Positions 61,492 to 64,000 of a stretch of DNA of 64,000 nucleotides are shown here, one piece after another. The notes beneath the pieces were generated by a model. It ran no database searches. It worked only from the letters and a program-made list of their open reading frames with translations, and had not been told where the DNA came from. A program made the position numbers and the translations under genes. Source of the DNA: Glandiceps talaboti (lineage: Eukaryota; Hemichordata; Enteropneusta; Spengelidae); assembly GCF_964340395.1 (NCBI RefSeq), contig NC_135557.1:7591709-7655708 (forward strand), read 5' to 3'. The stretch's first letter is position 1. Each line of letters opens with the position of its first letter.

Positions 61492-61691
61492 CTTTGTTGC
61501 ACCAACCAAAGTCTGTGGCAATCCAAAAGTGTTCAAAATTCAGAGAAACAACAGAGAAATAAGAAGAAATTGACTTACAATCCGGAAACCAATACCTTTA
61601 CGAAGGAAGATTGGTAGAAAAGAGAAGCGGATGGATGGTTGTAACGATGATAATCGTCGATTTTCGGGCTCTCCACTACCCCACGTCTACA

Positions 61692-61762
<71 letters not shown>

Positions 61763-61785
61763 CTAGTTGTTGTTGTTGTAGTAGT
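61692..61785. repeat. (GTA)n array at the 5' end of LINE B
   Basis: GTA run, with a short TTG block, starting directly after the CCCACGTCTAC end of the element. Confidence 0.95.
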
Positions 61786-62730
61786 AGTAGTAGTAGTAGA
61801 AACAGTAATAGTAGAAGTGAAATTATTTCTTAAACATGGTAGCCGGGAAATGAGAGAAGCTGTTTTCTTTTTCACCTGGGTCTTTTAAGAGTAAGGAAAG
61901 CTACACAATGTTTTAAACAAGACAATTTAAACATTGGGCTAGCGACGTAAATAACGAAACAAGAACATGAAAACTGAACACCATCCAGTTACACCATTCC
62001 GGAATTCATCCGTTTTGACAAAAGATGATTTATCTATGTATGCCTAAATAAACCATGCAACTAAACAGACTTTACGACCCATAGTATGGCAGGTACATCC
62101 ATCAGTTCTTTCATCTCTACCATCATTTTGTATGTATAGCTACAAATAGACATACACCCATTTTAAAAATGGGTCTGAACAGGACAATATTAAAACGAAT
62201 AGAGTGTATTATGTACAATGTACCAGGAAGTTAAATCTTGTGTTTCATCAACTAGATGTATCACAGAATGTAGGTGCTGCGTCCAACAAAGTTCAGAACT
62301 TTCCCCCTTTTTTGAAGTATTAATGTATATTTAAAGGAAATGAGTGAGACTCTGAGTAGCTCCAATCGATTTACCGGTGCGGTTACCTGTCTCATTTGCG
62401 AATGAACCTTTTGTAATGTAACACTGAACTCGTCGGCTCCACAAGGATAGGCTAGAACGCCTACTGAATAACTTGCATAAGTATTGCAGTAAGTGGAAAT
62501 TGAGAAGACCAACATTATTGTTTTTAGAAGGGATGGGAGCCTTAGAAAATATGATAAATAGTGGTGAGCAAGTTAAGGTATCCCTCCGCCCAAAGTTATC
62601 TTGGTATAGTATTTTCAGGGTCCGAAAAATGATTCAAAGCCTAGACCCAAAACATTTTTAAGAGTTCAAGCCACTGGAGATATTTATAGTTTGTGCAAAT
62701 ATGTTACTTTGCCTGTTATAATTGTTTTTA
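61786..62730. repeat. Segmental duplication, copy 2 (partner 51430-52500)
   Basis: Colinear with copy 1 from GGxAGCTACACAATGTTTT onward through CACCATCCAGTTACACCATT (61980) and ACCAACATTATTGT (62507) to the GA run at 62731-62757. Point differences are spread along the length. Confidence 0.85.
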
Positions 62731-62859
62731 GAGAGAGAGAGAGAGAGAGAGAGAGATGGGGGTTTAACCGTTTAAGCTGCAAATTCAAGGAGAGGGTGGG
62801 GTTTTTCTCACTGACTTTTTTGTGGACATGGGAAATGGGCCACTTCTGTTTCAAGATTC

Positions 62860-63075
62860 TTTTCCTCCATTTTATTACGGTTATGTGTATGGTAACAATA
62901 CTGTTGTGTAAGCTGTTTTATCTTTCGTTTGCCAATGTTCCAGCAAATTTGTTTGACCCATTTGTGCCAAAATAGTTGGGAATCCTCATCGTTGAGAATG
63001 TTGGTGTTAAGACACTAGACTGGATTACGGTTGTTAAAATGTTATCTGGTTTAACCCTGGATTCAAAGTTAAACA
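62860..63075 (-). mobile_element. Tx1-like LINE fragment (linker region of ORF2)
   Basis: Minus-strand text NNRNPV, CLNTNILNDED, LFWHKWVKQICWNIGKRKIK and QLTQQY corresponds to the endonuclease-RT linker of copy B (WNIGKNKIKWLTQQYS) and to the truncated end of copy A. It reaches further into ORF2 than copy A does. Confidence 0.7.
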
Positions 63076-63229
63076 TGACACATTTTTTTATCATCATTGG
63101 TATCAAAATGAGGTTACTTACCTCTCCGACTCAGTGGACGATTCGGGTGCTATTTTGCAATTCACACATATTTGTAATAATTATAATATTACACCAAACA
63201 TTCTTAAATACTTTTTTTTTCATCAGCAT

Positions 63230-63900
63230 CATATCAAGTCTGTGGCTGAGAGAGATTCGTCAAGTCGGAGTGTCTGAGGGAAACTGTCTACCTCCAAATA
63301 TTTTCCTTGCAAAAGGTTCTTGCAAAAAGAGCTATATTGCTTTGTTAGAACTGTACTTAGATGATCACTTGAAACCTATGAGGTGTCAGTACAATTGGGA
63401 ATTACTTTTTCAGGAAATTAGACTACAATTTGTATTATGTTCTACCCTTTGCTATTGTTACGGATGACAGAATACAACTTTCTGATATAAGTTTTGATGT
63501 TTTGCGACGTCACCATGAACACTCAGCTGTCATGAATTAGTTTTTAAATGTGAATATATTCTCGAGTTTTGGTAACAAATAGAGATGCAACTGCAAAACA
63601 GTAGCTATATTACCATATAATTTACACCATTAGATGGTCTTTTGGGTATATCTACAAAGTCCAATTTTCCATATCAGAAGGCTCAAGTAAATGCTTTGAA
63701 TTATTTTCTGTTGTTGATTAAAAAGTTTATCTTTAATTGTCTATTTTAGAAAGTCACGCCAAACCTTACCATACTAAATTCTTTTTTTGTATATTGTGCA
63801 AAAATCTGATTACCTACACAAGAATATGATTGGGAATGATCTTCATAGTAAGTATTGGGGTATTTTAGAAGATTTTTGTGAACTTTACGAGATTAGTTAG
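63230..63900 (+). mobile_element. L1-like LINE, ORF2 C-terminal fragment
   Basis: Plus-strand pieces in shifting frames read as an L1-type ORF2 tail: FLAKGSCKKSYIALLELYLD, MRCQYNWELLFQE, YYVLPFAIVTDDRIQL (about 63435-63480) and ALNYFLLLIKKFIFNC (63695-63740). This is a different LINE group and the opposite strand from copies A and B. Recognition rests on pattern resemblance, not on an exact match. Confidence 0.5.
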
Positions 63901-63934
63901 TGGTGTGAAATGTACAATAAAAAAGTGTCAAAAA

Positions 63935-64000
63935 ACTTACATACCATTCAAATCGAGACAATGTAAACAATGGGGTAGCGAAGCAATAAAAAAAAAAACA
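63935..64000. repeat. Start of another copy of the dispersed unit
   Basis: AACTTACATACCATTCAAAT and GGGGTAGCGAAGCAAT match the block that follows the GTA run in the composite units (44378-44425, 42604-42655). Cut by the window edge. Confidence 0.7.

Larger units (their letters stand above)
55453..61689 (-). mobile_element. Tx1-like LINE copy B, near full length (6.2 kb)
   Basis: Minus-strand order: 5' UTR from the GTA array at 61692, ORF1 with CCHC knuckle, ORF2 with endonuclease, reverse transcriptase and zinc-binding tail, then a 3' UTR with AATAAA (plus-strand TTTATT at 55467-55472) ending at the GTA array 55170-55452. The layout, the CCHC ORF1 and the C-terminal zinc cluster fit the Tx1 clade of L1-type elements, some of which insert into specific genes or microsatellites. 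Lesions are few (one in ORF1, about four in ORF2), so it died recently. Confidence 0.85.

Overview
The window is nuclear DNA from an animal. It is AT-rich, has multi-exon genes with GT-AG introns, and carries many non-LTR retrotransposons and microsatellites. The repeat mix (CR1/L2-like, L1-like and Tx1-like LINEs, a virus-type DNA polymerase relic, ATGT/GTA/GA/TA arrays) suits a marine invertebrate such as a hemichordate, lancelet or lophotrochozoan. The species cannot be fixed from sequence alone.

Region 1 (about 0.2-23.6 kb, minus strand) is one long gene for a secreted MACPF/perforin-like protein. I place eleven exons by splice signals and matching phases, from a signal-peptide exon at 23453-23558 to a terminal exon at 986-1228. 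A GC-AG intron may extend it through two further exons down to position 171. Its introns hold a CR1/L2-like fragment (2.5-3.0 kb), a decayed full-length CR1-like LINE on the plus strand (4.5-8.8 kb), a CR1-like 3' end (12.0-12.6 kb), a 0.9 kb foldback element (13.5-14.4 kb), a Tx1-like fragment (17.2-18.1 kb), an antisense relic of a virus/Polinton-type family B DNA polymerase (21.0-22.1 kb), and many microsatellites.

Region 2 (23.6-33 kb) shows no confident gene. It contains an 0.8 kb segmental duplication, a block of nested palindromes, a 42-bp minisatellite and a fresh 165-bp tandem duplication. A possible small divergent minus-strand transcript lies at 31.0-32.4 kb.

Region 3 (33.1-37.4 kb, plus strand) is a large coiled-coil protein gene whose second half looks like an RNase-H-type transposase, with candidate D, D and E residues in order. 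The reading frame is broken by one frameshift and one in-frame TGA.

Region 4 (41.7-47.8 kb) is a tandem array of a composite 1.3-2.3 kb repeat unit. One unit carries a 79-bp TA-flanked hairpin element, and a sister unit shows the clean empty site.

Region 5 (47.9-64 kb) is a graveyard of LINEs: an endonuclease fragment, two Tx1-like elements in head-to-tail order whose ends abut GTA microsatellites, a large segmental duplication flanking them, and fragments of Tx1-like and L1-like elements at the right edge. Apart from the MACPF gene and the transposase-like gene, almost all coding potential here belongs to mobile elements.
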